DNA of 44,841 bases from Kiloniellaceae bacterium (lineage in GTDB: Bacteria > Pseudomonadota > Alphaproteobacteria > Kiloniellales > J153), in assembly GCA_021776095.1 (NCBI GenBank), contig JAJFGO010000110.1, positions 1-44,841 of the forward strand, read 5' to 3'. Position numbers and translations under genes: made by a program. The notes below the pieces were generated by a model. That model was not told the origin of the DNA. It made no database searches and was given only the letters and a program-made list of their open reading frames with translations. Numbering within the stretch: position 1 is the stretch's first letter; every line of letters begins with the position of its first letter. Shown here in pieces: positions 5,928 to 14,378 of this stretch.

Positions 5928-8030
5928 TCATGGCGCGCCTGTACGCTTGAGTATGAGGGCGTCGAGCGCGACGGCGCGATCGGGGAGCGCCCGCAGCGGA
6001 TTGAGCTCGACACTCTCAATGGTCTCAGCCTGCCCGGCGGCGAAACGCGATAGGAGTGAGATGGCTTCGGCCAGGGCGTCGAGATTGGCCGGTGGCGCGC
6101 CGCGCGCGCCCTTCAATAAGACCGCGCCCTTCAAATCCTCGATCATGGTTCGCGCCTCGGCCACGCCGATGGGCGCGCGGCGGAACGAAACGTCTTTCAA
6201 GACTTCGGTGAAAACGCCGCCCAGGCCGAACATGACCACCGGGCCGAAGACTGGATCGTTGCGCGCGCCCAGAATGCATTCCACCCCGCCCTCGACCATG
6301 GGCGAGACAAGGACGCCATCGATCCGGGCATTGGGCGCCTGTGCTTTCGCGCGTGTGACAATTTTCTCGAATTCGGCCGCTGCTCCCGATGGCGCGACAT
6401 CGAGGGCGACCCCGCCAATTTCGGTTTTGTGCGCGATATCGGGCGAGGCGATTTTCAGGGCGACGGGACCGCCAAAAGCCTGGGCAGCTGCGGTCGCGTT
6501 CTGCGCGTCGCGCGCCAGGGCATCCTCGACCATCGGCAGGCCGGCGGCTGCCAGGATCGTCTTGGCCTCGCGCTCGCCAAGAGAGCCCTCGGGCAAGGCC
6601 GTTGCCGGCAAGGGGGGCGGTGTTTCGTCGGGCCCGCGCGCGAAAGCCTGACCGAAATGCATCAGGGCCGCGATTGCCGCGACCGCGCGGGTTGGGTCTT
6701 CGAACACCAGGTGGCCCTCGGCCTCATAACGGTCGATAATTTCTTGTGTCGCGACCAGCGAATGCACCAACAGGCGATCTTCGAACCCGGCGATGCCCTT
6801 TTTCACCGCGCGTATAAGATTATCGGCGATGCTGGGGGCGCCCGCGACCGAGGTCCAGAATCCCAGGATCACGTCGTAGCCGCCCTGTTCCAACATGATC
6901 CGCATGTTGGTCTCGACCAAACTCATGTCGTTAAAGGCTTGTGCGGTCACATCGACCGGATTGCGCGGCGCGGCGAAGGGGAGCCGGGCCTTCAATTCCT
7001 TCTGTGCCGCTTCCGGCATGGGCGGAGTCTCAACCCCGTGATCTTCCGCGGCGTCGGCCATCAGGACGCCCGCGCCGCCGGAGATGGTGACCAGGCCAAG
7101 GCGATTGTTAACCGGAAAGATACGAGGCCGGCAGGCGTAAGCGATATCCAGCATTTCTTCGGTCGAGCGCGCCCGCCGGGCACCGTATTGGCGCAGGATG
7201 GCGTCGTAGACCGCGTCTTCGCCGGCCAGGGCGGCGGTATGAGAGCCGGCCGCTGCCGCGCCGGCTTTGGAACGGCCGACCTTCATGACGATGATCGGCT
7301 TGCGCGCCGCGCGCGCGATCTCCAAGGCCGCGATTAATCCAGGTCCGTCTTGTGCGCCCTCGATATAGGCCGCAATGGTATGCACGTCTTCGTCCTGCGC
7401 GAATAGACGGATGGTCTCCGCGACGTCGACATCGACCTCGTTGCCGGTGGTGATCAGTTTGCCGACTTTCAGTCCGCGCTGACGCGCGACCATATAGATG
7501 TGACTGCCGTAAGCGCCTGATTGGCTGGCGACGGCGAGGGGCCCCGGCTCCGGCGCATAGCGATCTATGGTGGCTGTGAAACTGGCCAGGAACCTGCTAC
7601 CCGCGTCGAAAGCACCCAGGCAGTTTGGCCCGATAATGCGTATGCCGGTTTCCCGTGCGATCTCTGCCATCTCGGCTTGCAAGGCGGCGCCGGCCGCGTC
7701 CGTTTCGGCGAAGCCGGAAGAGAAAACCAAGCATGCCTTGGCGCCCTTGTGCGCGGCCTCGCGGATCGCTTGGTTCACCGCCAGCGCGGGGACCGCGACG
7801 ATGGCATAGTCGATGGCCTGGTCGATCTCCGAAACCGAGGGAAAGCTGCGCAGACCCTGCACGCGGTCACGCTTTGGATTGACCGGCAGGATCGTGCCGG
7901 CAAAACCGTGCCTTAGCATGTAAGCGATCGGCCGGCCGCCGATCCGGGTCGGGTCGTCCGACGCGCCGACGACCGCGACCGCGCGCGGGCTCAAAAGATC
8001 GCTCAGGGTCGTCGCGTCGCGATGCGTCAT
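5928..8030 (-). CDS. Acyl-CoA synthetase, ADP-forming (acetate-CoA ligase) family
   Basis: The 700-aa single-chain ligase has the fused NDP-forming architecture: a CoA-binding Rossmann domain (about 10-140, VVGASDDPTRIGG and NPKRD), two succinyl-CoA-ligase-like flavodoxin domains (about 160-450) and a C-terminal ATP-grasp domain (about 480-695). His264 in GSHTAALAG is the phosphohistidine of the family. ATP-grasp features are LKIASPDIAHKTEIGGV and VMFGLGGVFTEVLKDVSFRRAP. It should activate a carboxylic acid to its CoA thioester from ATP and CoA, providing the entry step for the operon. It is separated from the upstream SDR by 10 bp and from the downstream flavoprotein by 13 bp. The ribosome-binding site is weak. 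The substrate cannot be read from the sequence. Confidence 0.9.
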   Translation of the reverse strand: MTHRDATTLSDLLSPRAVAVVGASDDPTRIGGRPIAYMLRHGFAGTILPVNPKRDRVQGLRSFPSVSEIDQAIDYAIVAVPALAVNQAIREAAHKGAKACLVFSSGFAETDAAGAALQAEMAEIARETGIRIIGPNCLGAFDAGSRFLASFTATIDRYAPEPGPLAVASQSGAYGSHIYMVARQRGLKVGKLITTGNEVDVDVAETIRLFAQDEDVHTIAAYIEGAQDGPGLIAALEIARAARKPIIVMKVGRSKAGAAAAGSHTAALAGEDAVYDAILRQYGARRARSTEEMLDIAYACRPRIFPVNNRLGLVTISGGAGVLMADAAEDHGVETPPMPEAAQKELKARLPFAAPRNPVDVTAQAFNDMSLVETNMRIMLEQGGYDVILGFWTSVAGAPSIADNLIRAVKKGIAGFEDRLLVHSLVATQEIIDRYEAEGHLVFEDPTRAVAAIAALMHFGQAFARGPDETPPPLPATALPEGSLGEREAKTILAAAGLPMVEDALARDAQNATAAAQAFGGPVALKIASPDIAHKTEIGGVALDVAPSGAAAEFEKIVTRAKAQAPNARIDGVLVSPMVEGGVECILGARNDPVFGPVVMFGLGGVFTEVLKDVSFRRAPIGVAEARTMIEDLKGAVLLKGARGAPPANLDALAEAISLLSRFAAGQAETIESVELNPLRALPDRAVALDALILKRTGAP

Positions 8031-8040
8031 GGATGACGGC

Positions 8041-8757
8041 TCATGCCGGGCCGGTCACGCTTAGGCCGCCGCAGACATACATCGTTTGCCCGGTGGTGAA
8101 GCCGGCCTCGTCGGACACGAAATATGCGGCCGCCGCCGCGACTTCCTGCGGCTGCCCCATGCGGTGCATCGGCACATTGGCGACGAAGGCCTCGCGCTCC
8201 GGCGATCCCGGCGGCAGGTTAGCGGCGAACAATTCGGTTTCGATCGGCCCCGGTGCGACGTTGTTGACGGTAATGCCGTGACTCGCCAGCTCGAGCGCCG
8301 CGCTACGGGTCAGGCCCAGGATTGCCGCCTTGGAGGCGGAATAGATCAACCTTGTCGCCTTGCCCAGGCCGGCGCGGCTGCCGATCATGACGACCCGGCC
8401 GAAACTTGCCGCCTTCATGTTGGGTATCGTGGCCTGCAGGGCCCAAATACCTGCCTGCACGTTCAGGCGCATGGTGGCGTCGAACTCGGCGTCCGTGGCA
8501 TCCTCGATCGACGCGGGCGCGACCAGGCCGGCATTGTGAACCAGACGCAGGACCTTGAATTCGTCGGCGATCTCCGCCAGGACGGCCTTAGCAGTCTTTT
8601 CTTCGGACAGATCGGCGGCATAAAAGCGGCCGGGGAAATCCTTCGGCTCGCTGCGCGACACGCCGATGACCTGGTAGCCTTGGCCGGCCAGTTGGGTCGC
8701 GATGGCCGCGCCGATGCCGCGGCTGACGCCGGTGATCAGGACATTCTTGTTTGCCAT
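8041..8757 (-). CDS. Short-chain dehydrogenase/reductase (3-oxoacyl reductase-like)
   Basis: The 238-aa SDR starts at MANKNVLITG; the frame stays open for 13 more codons but these overlap the upstream gene, and a GAGGGCGG site precedes 8757. The nucleotide-binding loop GVSRGIG lies at 10-16, NAG at 75-77, and the catalytic residues are Ser127, Tyr139 and Lys143 in YSASK. The C-terminal Q(E)VAAAAAYFVSDEAGFTTGQTMYVCGG pattern is typical of FabG-like enzymes. Its place next to a 3-hydroxyacyl-CoA dehydrogenase suggests oxidation of a different hydroxyacyl-CoA or ring alcohol in the same pathway. NADP versus NAD preference is not obvious; an Arg after the second strand (SRSE) could fit NADP. Confidence 0.88.
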   Translation of the reverse strand: MANKNVLITGVSRGIGAAIATQLAGQGYQVIGVSRSEPKDFPGRFYAADLSEEKTAKAVLAEIADEFKVLRLVHNAGLVAPASIEDATDAEFDATMRLNVQAGIWALQATIPNMKAASFGRVVMIGSRAGLGKATRLIYSASKAAILGLTRSAALELASHGITVNNVAPGPIETELFAANLPPGSPEREAFVANVPMHRMGQPQEVAAAAAYFVSDEAGFTTGQTMYVCGGLSVTGPA

Positions 8758-8767
8758 CGCGCCGCCC

Positions 8768-10276
8768 TCAAGCCGGGGTATGGGCTGGCAGGCCAAGCGC
8801 GGCGCGCCGCGCCAGCCACGGGGTCGGCCGGTAGCGGTCGTCGCCGGTGATGGCCTGCAGGCGCTCCAGGATGCGCAAGGTCCGTGCCGTGCCCAGATCC
8901 TCGGCCAACTCCAAGGGGCCCAGCGGGTAATTGAGGCCCAGCTTCATGGCCACGTCGATGTCTTGGGGCGTCGCCAATCCGATCTCCGCCATGAAGCAGC
9001 CCAGGTTGGCGATCATGGCGGAGACGCGCTGGGCGACGAATCCGGGCGAGTCCTTGATCGCGGTGACCTTGCGTCCGGTGGCGGCGATGGCGGCGGCCAG
9101 GGCGTCGCGCGCACTGGGGTCCGCGCCGGGCGCGGTCATGACCGTAACCCGCTTGCTCGTATCGCAGGTCAGGTCGATGGCCACCAGGCGGCGGAAATCG
9201 GCGCCGGTGCGCAGGGCCGTTTGGGTCGCATCGTCGCCGATCGGGGCAGCCAGGATCGGCGCGGTGCCGTCGTCGGGCGTGACCTTCAGGCCCAGCGCCT
9301 CGCAAAATTCGGCTAGGGCGTCGTCCGGCTCGGCTAGGGCGACCTGATGGGCCGGTGCCGCGCCGCTCTCGTGATCGGGCGAGGGCGGGTCGATCGCCCG
9401 GCCCTTATCGTCGTAGCCGTACCAGCCGGCGCCGGTCTTGCGCCCAAAGCGCCCGGCGTCGAACAGCGCCTTGTGAATGGCCGAGGTCTTGAGGCGCGGG
9501 TCGTGCATATAGCCGTCGTAGACGATCTGGCTGACCGGGTAGTTCACGTCGATGCCGGTCAGGTCCATCAGTTCGAAGGGGCCCATGCGGAAATGGCGCC
9601 CGTCGCGCATGATGGCGTCGATCTGGGCCGGTGTGGCGATGTTGTCTTGGGAGATGCGCAGGCCTTCGGTGGTGAAGGCGCGCCCGCCCAGGTTGACCAG
9701 GAAGCCGGGCGCATCCTTGACCGTGACCGGCACCCGGCCCATGCGCGTGCCTAAGGCCGCCAAGACTTCGGCGGTGGCGCCGTCGGTTTCCGGACCGACG
9801 ATGACCTCGACCAGCTTCATTAGGGGCACCGGGTTGAAGAAATGCAGCCCGGCGATGCGCCCGCGCCGGTCGCAGCCCCGGGCGATCGAGGCAATGGGAA
9901 TGGAGGAGGTGTTGGAGGCGATCAGGCAGCCCGGGCCGACCGCCGCCTCGATGTCCCTGAACAGCGCGCGCTTGACCTCCAGGTCCTCGAAGACCGCCTC
10001 GACCACGCAGTCGCAGTCCGCCAGGCCGCTCACCGCGTCGATCGCTTCCAGGCGCGCGCCCGCGGCTTCCGCTTCGGCGGCGCTCATGCGCTCTTTCTCC
10101 ACCAGGCGCGCGAAGCGGCCCCGGATGGTCTCGATGGCGGCTTGCGCGGCGCCGGGATTGGCGTCGAGCAGCACCACGCGCAGCCCGCCGGCGGCCGAAA
10201 CCTGGGCGATTCCCTGGCCCATGGCGCCGGCGCCGGCAACCCCGACCAGGTAGTCCTGCGCGTCGGGTCGCTTCAT
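8768..10276 (-). CDS. 3-hydroxyacyl-CoA dehydrogenase, two-domain PaaH-like
   Basis: The 502-aa protein starts at MKRPDAQDYL, with a clear TTGGAGG ribosome-binding site; the reading frame is open far upstream but overlaps the divergent gene. A Rossmann NAD domain with VAGAGAMGQGIAQ (about 13-25) is followed by IAGLHFFNPVPLMKLVEVI, containing the catalytic His and downstream Glu, and VTVKDAPGFLVN. Two C-terminal helical 3HCDH domains follow, the second including IKDSPGFVAQRVSAMIAN and a LGLNYPLGPLELAEDLG stretch. The duplicated C-terminus and length match PaaH/PaaC-type enzymes. It is the promoter-proximal gene of the operon and should oxidise a 3-hydroxyacyl-CoA with NAD+. The divergent hydratase gene at 10425 would supply its substrate. 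Confidence 0.9.
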   Translation of the reverse strand: MKRPDAQDYLVGVAGAGAMGQGIAQVSAAGGLRVVLLDANPGAAQAAIETIRGRFARLVEKERMSAAEAEAAGARLEAIDAVSGLADCDCVVEAVFEDLEVKRALFRDIEAAVGPGCLIASNTSSIPIASIARGCDRRGRIAGLHFFNPVPLMKLVEVIVGPETDGATAEVLAALGTRMGRVPVTVKDAPGFLVNLGGRAFTTEGLRISQDNIATPAQIDAIMRDGRHFRMGPFELMDLTGIDVNYPVSQIVYDGYMHDPRLKTSAIHKALFDAGRFGRKTGAGWYGYDDKGRAIDPPSPDHESGAAPAHQVALAEPDDALAEFCEALGLKVTPDDGTAPILAAPIGDDATQTALRTGADFRRLVAIDLTCDTSKRVTVMTAPGADPSARDALAAAIAATGRKVTAIKDSPGFVAQRVSAMIANLGCFMAEIGLATPQDIDVAMKLGLNYPLGPLELAEDLGTARTLRILERLQAITGDDRYRPTPWLARRAALGLPAHTPA

Positions 10277-10385
10277 TCTTGCCTCCAAATCTGATTTGCC
10301 GGCCCTATGGCGGCGCACGGTATTTTGCTTTTCTTCGGCTCGCGGCCGACTTAGCCTCGTGAGTAGGGTAGAATATGAAATAGAC

Positions 10386-10400
10386 TTTCGCCAGGCGAAA
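10386..10400. promoter_or_regulatory. Candidate operator, perfect 7-1-7 palindrome
   Basis: TTTCGCCAGGCGAAA lies in the 148-bp intergenic region between the divergent 3-hydroxyacyl-CoA dehydrogenase (start 10276) and enoyl-CoA hydratase (start 10425) genes, 24 bp before the latter. The TTTCGC half-site recurs in palindromes at 13066-13096 and, with one change, at 19393-19407 beside the IclR gene. Binding by that regulator is inference. No convincing -35/-10 pair could be fixed, although TAGAAT at about 10368 is a possible -10 for the plus-strand gene. Confidence 0.5.
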
Positions 10401-10424
10401 CGAATCTGAAAAGAGGAGAGTGTG

Positions 10425-11204
10425 ATGTCGGACTCAGCGCCGGTGGTGTGGGAAAAGCGTGCGGACGGCGTCGCCACGGTGCGCATCGCGCGGCCGGAGG
10501 CGCTGAACGCCCTGAATCTGGCGACCCGCAAGGCTCTGGCGGAGGCATTCTCCGCCCTGCAGGACGACCCCGAAGTTCGCTGCATCGTTTTGATCGGCGA
10601 CGAAAAGGCCTTCGCGGCCGGGGCCGATCTGAAGGAGTTCGTCGAGGCCGATACGGTCGAGATCATGAAGCGGCGCTCCGAACGCTATTGGCAGACCGTC
10701 GCGCGGACGTCGCAGCCGGTGATCGCGGCGATCCAGGGTTATGCCCTGGGCGGGGGCCTGGAACTGGCCATGATCTGCGACATCATGGTGGTTGGCGAGG
10801 GAGCCCAACTGGGCCAGCCGGAGGTGCGCGTCGGCATCATGCCCGGCGCCGGCGGGACCCAGCGCCTGACCCGCGCGGTCGGCAAGTTCCACGCCATGCG
10901 TCTGTGCCTGACCGGCAAGCCGATCTCGGGCCGCGAAGCCTACGAGATCGGCCTGGCCAGCCTGGTCGTGCCGGACGGCGAGGTCTTGGACACGGCACTG
11001 AAGATGGCTGCGGGTATCGCCAAGCTGCCGCCGCTCGCTGTGACCACCATCAAGGAAGCGATCCTGCAGGGCGAGAACGCGCCGCTCGAGACCGCCCTAA
11101 CCCTAGAGCGTAAAGCCTTTCACACCTTGTTCGCGACCGAGGATCGGCGCGAAGGCATGACCGCCTTCATCGAAAAGCGCAAACCGGACTTCAAGGGCCG
11201 CTAG
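10425..11204 (+). CDS. Enoyl-CoA hydratase, canonical
   Basis: The 259-aa crotonase starts at the ATG at 10425, 6 nt after a GAGGAG ribosome-binding site; a GTG one codon earlier is an alternative. It has the oxyanion-hole motif AFAAGADLKE (about 62-71), GGGLELAMICD with Glu113, and GQPEVRVGIMPGAGGTQRL with Glu133, so both hydratase glutamates are present, unlike the operon-end crotonase at 238. The C-terminus EGMTAFIEKRKPDFKGR is the classic trimerisation/CoA-contact tail. It adds water to a 2-enoyl-CoA and resembles PaaF-type hydratases. It is transcribed divergently from the nine-gene operon across a shared palindrome and probably belongs to the same pathway. Confidence 0.92.
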   Translation: MSDSAPVVWEKRADGVATVRIARPEALNALNLATRKALAEAFSALQDDPEVRCIVLIGDEKAFAAGADLKEFVEADTVEIMKRRSERYWQTVARTSQPVIAAIQGYALGGGLELAMICDIMVVGEGAQLGQPEVRVGIMPGAGGTQRLTRAVGKFHAMRLCLTGKPISGREAYEIGLASLVVPDGEVLDTALKMAAGIAKLPPLAVTTIKEAILQGENAPLETALTLERKAFHTLFATEDRREGMTAFIEKRKPDFKGR

Positions 11205-11225
11205 AGAGTCTTGATTTAGACGGCG

Positions 11226-11297
11226 CCGGCCCACGCCCCCACCCGGCCACCCACAGCGTACGATTCCGTTGGGTGGCCGGGTGGGGGCGTGGGCCGG
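11226..11297. repeat. Perfect 28-bp-arm inverted repeat (giant hairpin)
   Basis: Positions 11226-11253 are the exact reverse complement of 11270-11297, with a 16-nt loop (11254-11269) containing CGTACG. A further 5-bp stem (11217-11221 with 11303-11307) flanks it. It sits between the converging enoyl-CoA hydratase (stop 11204) and ThDP-enzyme (stop 11325) genes. No T-run follows on either side, so it is not a textbook intrinsic terminator, though it may stop transcription from both directions. The perfection over 28 bp implies a recent or maintained structure. Confidence 0.85.
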
Positions 11298-11324
11298 TGC
11301 GAGTCTACGTGAGTGGACCTAGAA

Positions 11325-12995
11325 TTAAGCTTCCCCGCGCAGCTTGGTAATGGTGATGTAGGCGGAGATCGCCTCCAGGCTGCTGCGCACGTCGACCACC
11401 ACCGCGCGCGGGCAGGCTAGGGCTTGGGCGGCGACGTCTTCCGCCTGTTCCGGCGTTTCGACCGTCAGGCCCTCGGCGCCGAAGGCTCGGCCCCAGGCGG
11501 CGAAGTCGGGATTGGCCAGGTCGGTCGCCACGGTGCGGCGCGGATAATCGCGTTCCTGGTGCAGGCGAATGGTGCCGTAGGACCCGTTGTTGGAGACGAA
11601 TATCTTTGGGGTCGCGCCCTGGGCGATGCCGGTCGCCAGTTCGTTGCCGGTCATCATCACGCCGCCGTCGCCGACGAAGGCCAGGACCGTACGCCCTGGA
11701 AAACGTAACGAGGCCGCGACCGCCCCGGGCACGCCCAGGCCCATGGCGCCGCCGACCGCGCCCATGCAAAGCTGGGTTCCATCCCAAGGCCAAATCCGGT
11801 GCACCCAGCTGGCGAAATTGCCCGCGTCGGTGACCACGATTGCATCCCGCGGCGCGCCTTTGGCCAGGGGCGCGACAACCGCGCCAAAATCTACCCCGTC
11901 AGGCCAGTTTCGCGGCGCATAGCGCCTCATCGCAGCCGCCTTTTCGCCAAGTTTTGCCGTCCACGCCCGTCTTTCGTCGTCGATTTGGGCGTTGCGCGCC
12001 GCCAATCCGGTCAAAAAAGCGGCCGGCGCGCAGGCCAAACCCAAATCGGTACGGAAGATGCCGCCGATCTTCGCCGGGTCCGGGTAAACGTGGATCAGCG
12101 GCTGTGTCGGGCACGGCGCCTTGGGGAAACTATAGCCCTGGGTCGGCACGTCACCCAGGCGGGTGCCAACCGCGATCACCAGATCGGCTTCGGCCAGGGC
12201 CTCGACCTGGGGCTTGGGGATCTTGAATCCCAGGTGACCAGCGAATAGCGGCGATGCGTTATCGAAGATCTCCTGATGCTTGAAGGTCAAGGCGACTGGC
12301 AGGTGATGTGCCTCGGCAGCGCGGGCCAAGGCTTGCCGGCCGGCCGGGTCGCTCAAGGCGCCGCCGGCCACTAGCAAGGGGCGCTTGGCCCGGTTCAGCA
12401 AGGTCATGACCTGGTCGAGGTCGCTGTCCCCCGGCGCGACTGTTGCGATCGGCAGGGGCGGAACCAATGGGGCGGTGCAGTCGTCGCTCAGCATGTCTTC
12501 GGGCAGGGCTATGACCACGGCGCCCGGGGTGCCGCTCATAGCCAGATGATAGGCGCGCGCCAAGGTTTCGCTCAGGCGGTTCGCGTCATGCACCTCCCAC
12601 ACCGCCTTGGCCATGTCGGAGAAGGTCTTGGCGTAGTCGACCTCCTGAAAGGCGCCGCGACCGCGCTCGTTCCGCGCCACCTGGCCGATCAGCACGATCA
12701 GCGGCGCCGCATCCTGGTCCGCCGAATGGATCGCGATGGATACGTTGGTCGCGCCCGGCCCCCGACTGACCGCGACCACCCCGGGCCGGCCGGTCATCTT
12801 GGCGTCGGCCAGGGCCATGAAACCGGCGCCCCCCTCGTGACGGCAGGTGACCACGTGGATTCCGCCCTCTTTGCCGCCGTTTTGCCCGGCTAAGGCGTCG
12901 AGTAGGGCTAGATAGCTTTCGCCTGGCACGCAGAAAATTCGGTCCGTGCCCTGGGCGACCAGGGCCTCCACCAGGGCGTCCGCGCCACGTGTCAT
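11325..12995 (-). CDS. ThDP-dependent enzyme of the acetolactate-synthase family
   Basis: The 556-aa protein starts at MTRGADALVE, 7 nt after a GGAAGGAA site. It has the Pyr domain with the cofactor-activating Glu54 (RHEGGAGFMA), a central domain (about 190-320) and a PP domain with the GDG...NN ThDP motif (GDGGVMMTGNELATG ending in VSNNGSYG). The family includes acetolactate synthase, sulfoacetaldehyde acetyltransferase, benzoylformate decarboxylase and oxalyl-CoA decarboxylase. No regulatory small subunit is encoded beside it, arguing against biosynthetic acetolactate synthase. It is divergent from a TAXI-TRAP importer across a large palindrome, so it may act on the imported 2-oxo acid or related substrate. 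The substrate is unknown. Confidence 0.85.
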   Translation of the reverse strand: MTRGADALVEALVAQGTDRIFCVPGESYLALLDALAGQNGGKEGGIHVVTCRHEGGAGFMALADAKMTGRPGVVAVSRGPGATNVSIAIHSADQDAAPLIVLIGQVARNERGRGAFQEVDYAKTFSDMAKAVWEVHDANRLSETLARAYHLAMSGTPGAVVIALPEDMLSDDCTAPLVPPLPIATVAPGDSDLDQVMTLLNRAKRPLLVAGGALSDPAGRQALARAAEAHHLPVALTFKHQEIFDNASPLFAGHLGFKIPKPQVEALAEADLVIAVGTRLGDVPTQGYSFPKAPCPTQPLIHVYPDPAKIGGIFRTDLGLACAPAAFLTGLAARNAQIDDERRAWTAKLGEKAAAMRRYAPRNWPDGVDFGAVVAPLAKGAPRDAIVVTDAGNFASWVHRIWPWDGTQLCMGAVGGAMGLGVPGAVAASLRFPGRTVLAFVGDGGVMMTGNELATGIAQGATPKIFVSNNGSYGTIRLHQERDYPRRTVATDLANPDFAAWGRAFGAEGLTVETPEQAEDVAAQALACPRAVVVDVRSSLEAISAYITITKLRGEA

Positions 12996-13065
12996 GCTGT
13001 GTTCCTTCCGATCGTCAAATGGTTCCGCCACCGCCCGCTTGCCGGGCTGGCTAACTTGGACTAGC

Positions 13066-13096
13066 TTGTTTTGCGAAACGCAGTTTCGCAAAACAA
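13066..13096. promoter_or_regulatory. Perfect 13-5-13 palindrome, candidate operator
   Basis: TTGTTTTGCGAAA (13066-13078), spacer CGCAG, then TTTCGCAAAACAA (13084-13096) form a flawless dyad in the 150-bp divergent gap between the ThDP-enzyme gene (start 12995) and the TAXI binding-protein gene (start 13146). It lies 49 bp before the latter. Its size and symmetry suit a dimeric or tetrameric repressor such as IclR or GntR. A hairpin function is possible but no T-run follows. Confidence 0.65.
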
Positions 13097-13145
13097 TAAT
13101 TCCTGGCTGGGCCAAAGGTCCGCCGAAAACTATGGGAGGATTGCA

Positions 13146-14300
13146 ATGTTGAGGACTTTCAAGCTCCTCGCCTTGGTGGGTCTAGGCGGTGTCATGGTCG
13201 CCGGGCATGCACTGGCCGGGGATATCAAGCTGCCGAGCCAGATCGCCTGGACCGCTTACGGGACCGGATCGGCCGGATACAACCAGTCGGTTGCCGTCGG
13301 TTCGGCGCTGAAATCCGCGTTGGGCATCGATCTGCGCGTCCTGCCCGGCAAGAACGATATTGCGCGGACCGAACCGCTGCGGCAAGGCAAGGTCGAGTTT
13401 TCCGCGACCGGCGTCGGCGGTTCCTTCATGGCGCAAGAAGGCGCCTTCGCCTTCGGCAAGCCCAATTGGGGGCCGCAGCCGGTGCGGGTGCTGCTGGCCA
13501 ACAACGGCGGCGCCATCAACCTCGCGGTCGGCGTTGCCGGCGATATCGGGGTCAAGGAATATGCGGATCTCAAGGGCAAGCGCGTTGCCTGGGTCAAGGG
13601 TGCTCCGGCGCTCAACGTCAATACCACGGCCTATTTGGCCTATGCCGGCCTGACCTGGGACGACGTCATCAAGGTCGAGTTCGGCGGCTTTGGCGCGTCC
13701 TGGAAGGGCCTGGTCAACAATCAGGTCGACGCGGCCTTTGCCTCGACCAACTCGGGCAAAGCCTACGAGGCGGCGGCCTCGCCGCGTGGCCTGGTTTGGC
13801 CCAAAATCCATCACGACGACAAGGACGGTATCGCGCGAATGCAGGCGATCGCGCCGTTCTTCACGCCTAACAAGGCCCGGGTCGGCGCCAACATCGACGG
13901 TGGAGAGCCTTACGAAGGCGCCGGTTATGCCTATCCGGTTCTGGTCGCCATGGCCGCGCAGGACGCGGACTTGGTCTACAACATGACCAAGGCCATGGTC
14001 GAGCTGTTCGACCAATACGACGGCAAGGCGCCCGGAATCGGCGGCTGGGCCCTGGCCAAGCAGAACTTCGAATGGGTCGCCCCCTTCCACGACGGTGCGA
14101 TTCGATATTACAAGGAAACCGGCTCCTGGACGGACAAGGCCCAGGCCCATAACGACAGTCTGCTCGCCCGCCAGGCGGCCCTGGCCGGCGCTTGGAAAGC
14201 CTTGAAGGCCCAGGGGCTCGCGGACGACGCCTGGGGCGCGGCCTGGACCGAGGTGCGCCGCAAGACGCTCAAAGACGGCGGTTTCGAAGTCGTCTTCTAG
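13146..14300 (+). CDS. TAXI family TRAP transporter substrate-binding protein
   Basis: The 384-aa protein begins at MLRTFKLLALVGLGG after a strong GGGAGG site at 13134-13139. A signal peptide (about 1-24, cleavage near GHALAG) exports it to the periplasm. The mature part begins with IAWTAYGTGSAGYNQSVAVGSAL, the TAXI pattern for two-lobed binding proteins of the NMT1/THI5-like type, and contains ATGVGGSFMAQEG and VDAAFASTNSGKAYE. It presents an unknown solute, in known cases often a dicarboxylate or amino acid such as glutamate, to the fused permease encoded next. A hairpin between the two genes probably lowers permease expression. The protein is longer than many TAXI members (about 320 aa) because of a longer C-terminal helical section. 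Confidence 0.9.
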   Translation: MLRTFKLLALVGLGGVMVAGHALAGDIKLPSQIAWTAYGTGSAGYNQSVAVGSALKSALGIDLRVLPGKNDIARTEPLRQGKVEFSATGVGGSFMAQEGAFAFGKPNWGPQPVRVLLANNGGAINLAVGVAGDIGVKEYADLKGKRVAWVKGAPALNVNTTAYLAYAGLTWDDVIKVEFGGFGASWKGLVNNQVDAAFASTNSGKAYEAAASPRGLVWPKIHHDDKDGIARMQAIAPFFTPNKARVGANIDGGEPYEGAGYAYPVLVAMAAQDADLVYNMTKAMVELFDQYDGKAPGIGGWALAKQNFEWVAPFHDGAIRYYKETGSWTDKAQAHNDSLLARQAALAGAWKALKAQGLADDAWGAAWTEVRRKTLKDGGFEVVF

Positions 14301-14313
14301 TCGGGGTTCCCGT

Positions 14314-14345
14314 GCGCCGCGCCGGTCTGCGAGCCGGCGCGGCGC
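14314..14345 (+). terminator. Intercistronic GC hairpin after the TAXI gene
   Basis: GCGCCGCGCCGG (14314-14325) pairs perfectly with CCGGCGCGGCGC (14334-14345) over an 8-nt loop. There is no T-run. It lies 13 bp after the binding-protein stop and 33 bp before the permease start, a position where hairpins protect the upstream mRNA and partly attenuate transcription. Confidence 0.6.
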
Positions 14346-14378
14346 CGTTATTCACCTAGACCGGCGCGAGAGCGAAAA

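Noticed and set aside
6025-7337. Several plus-strand frames opposite the acyl-CoA ligase
   Set aside because: Mirror frames of a gene with intact motifs; compositions are those of antisense GC-rich DNA.
13066-13096. The dyad as an intrinsic terminator
   Set aside because: It sits between divergent starts, not after a gene, and has no T-run.
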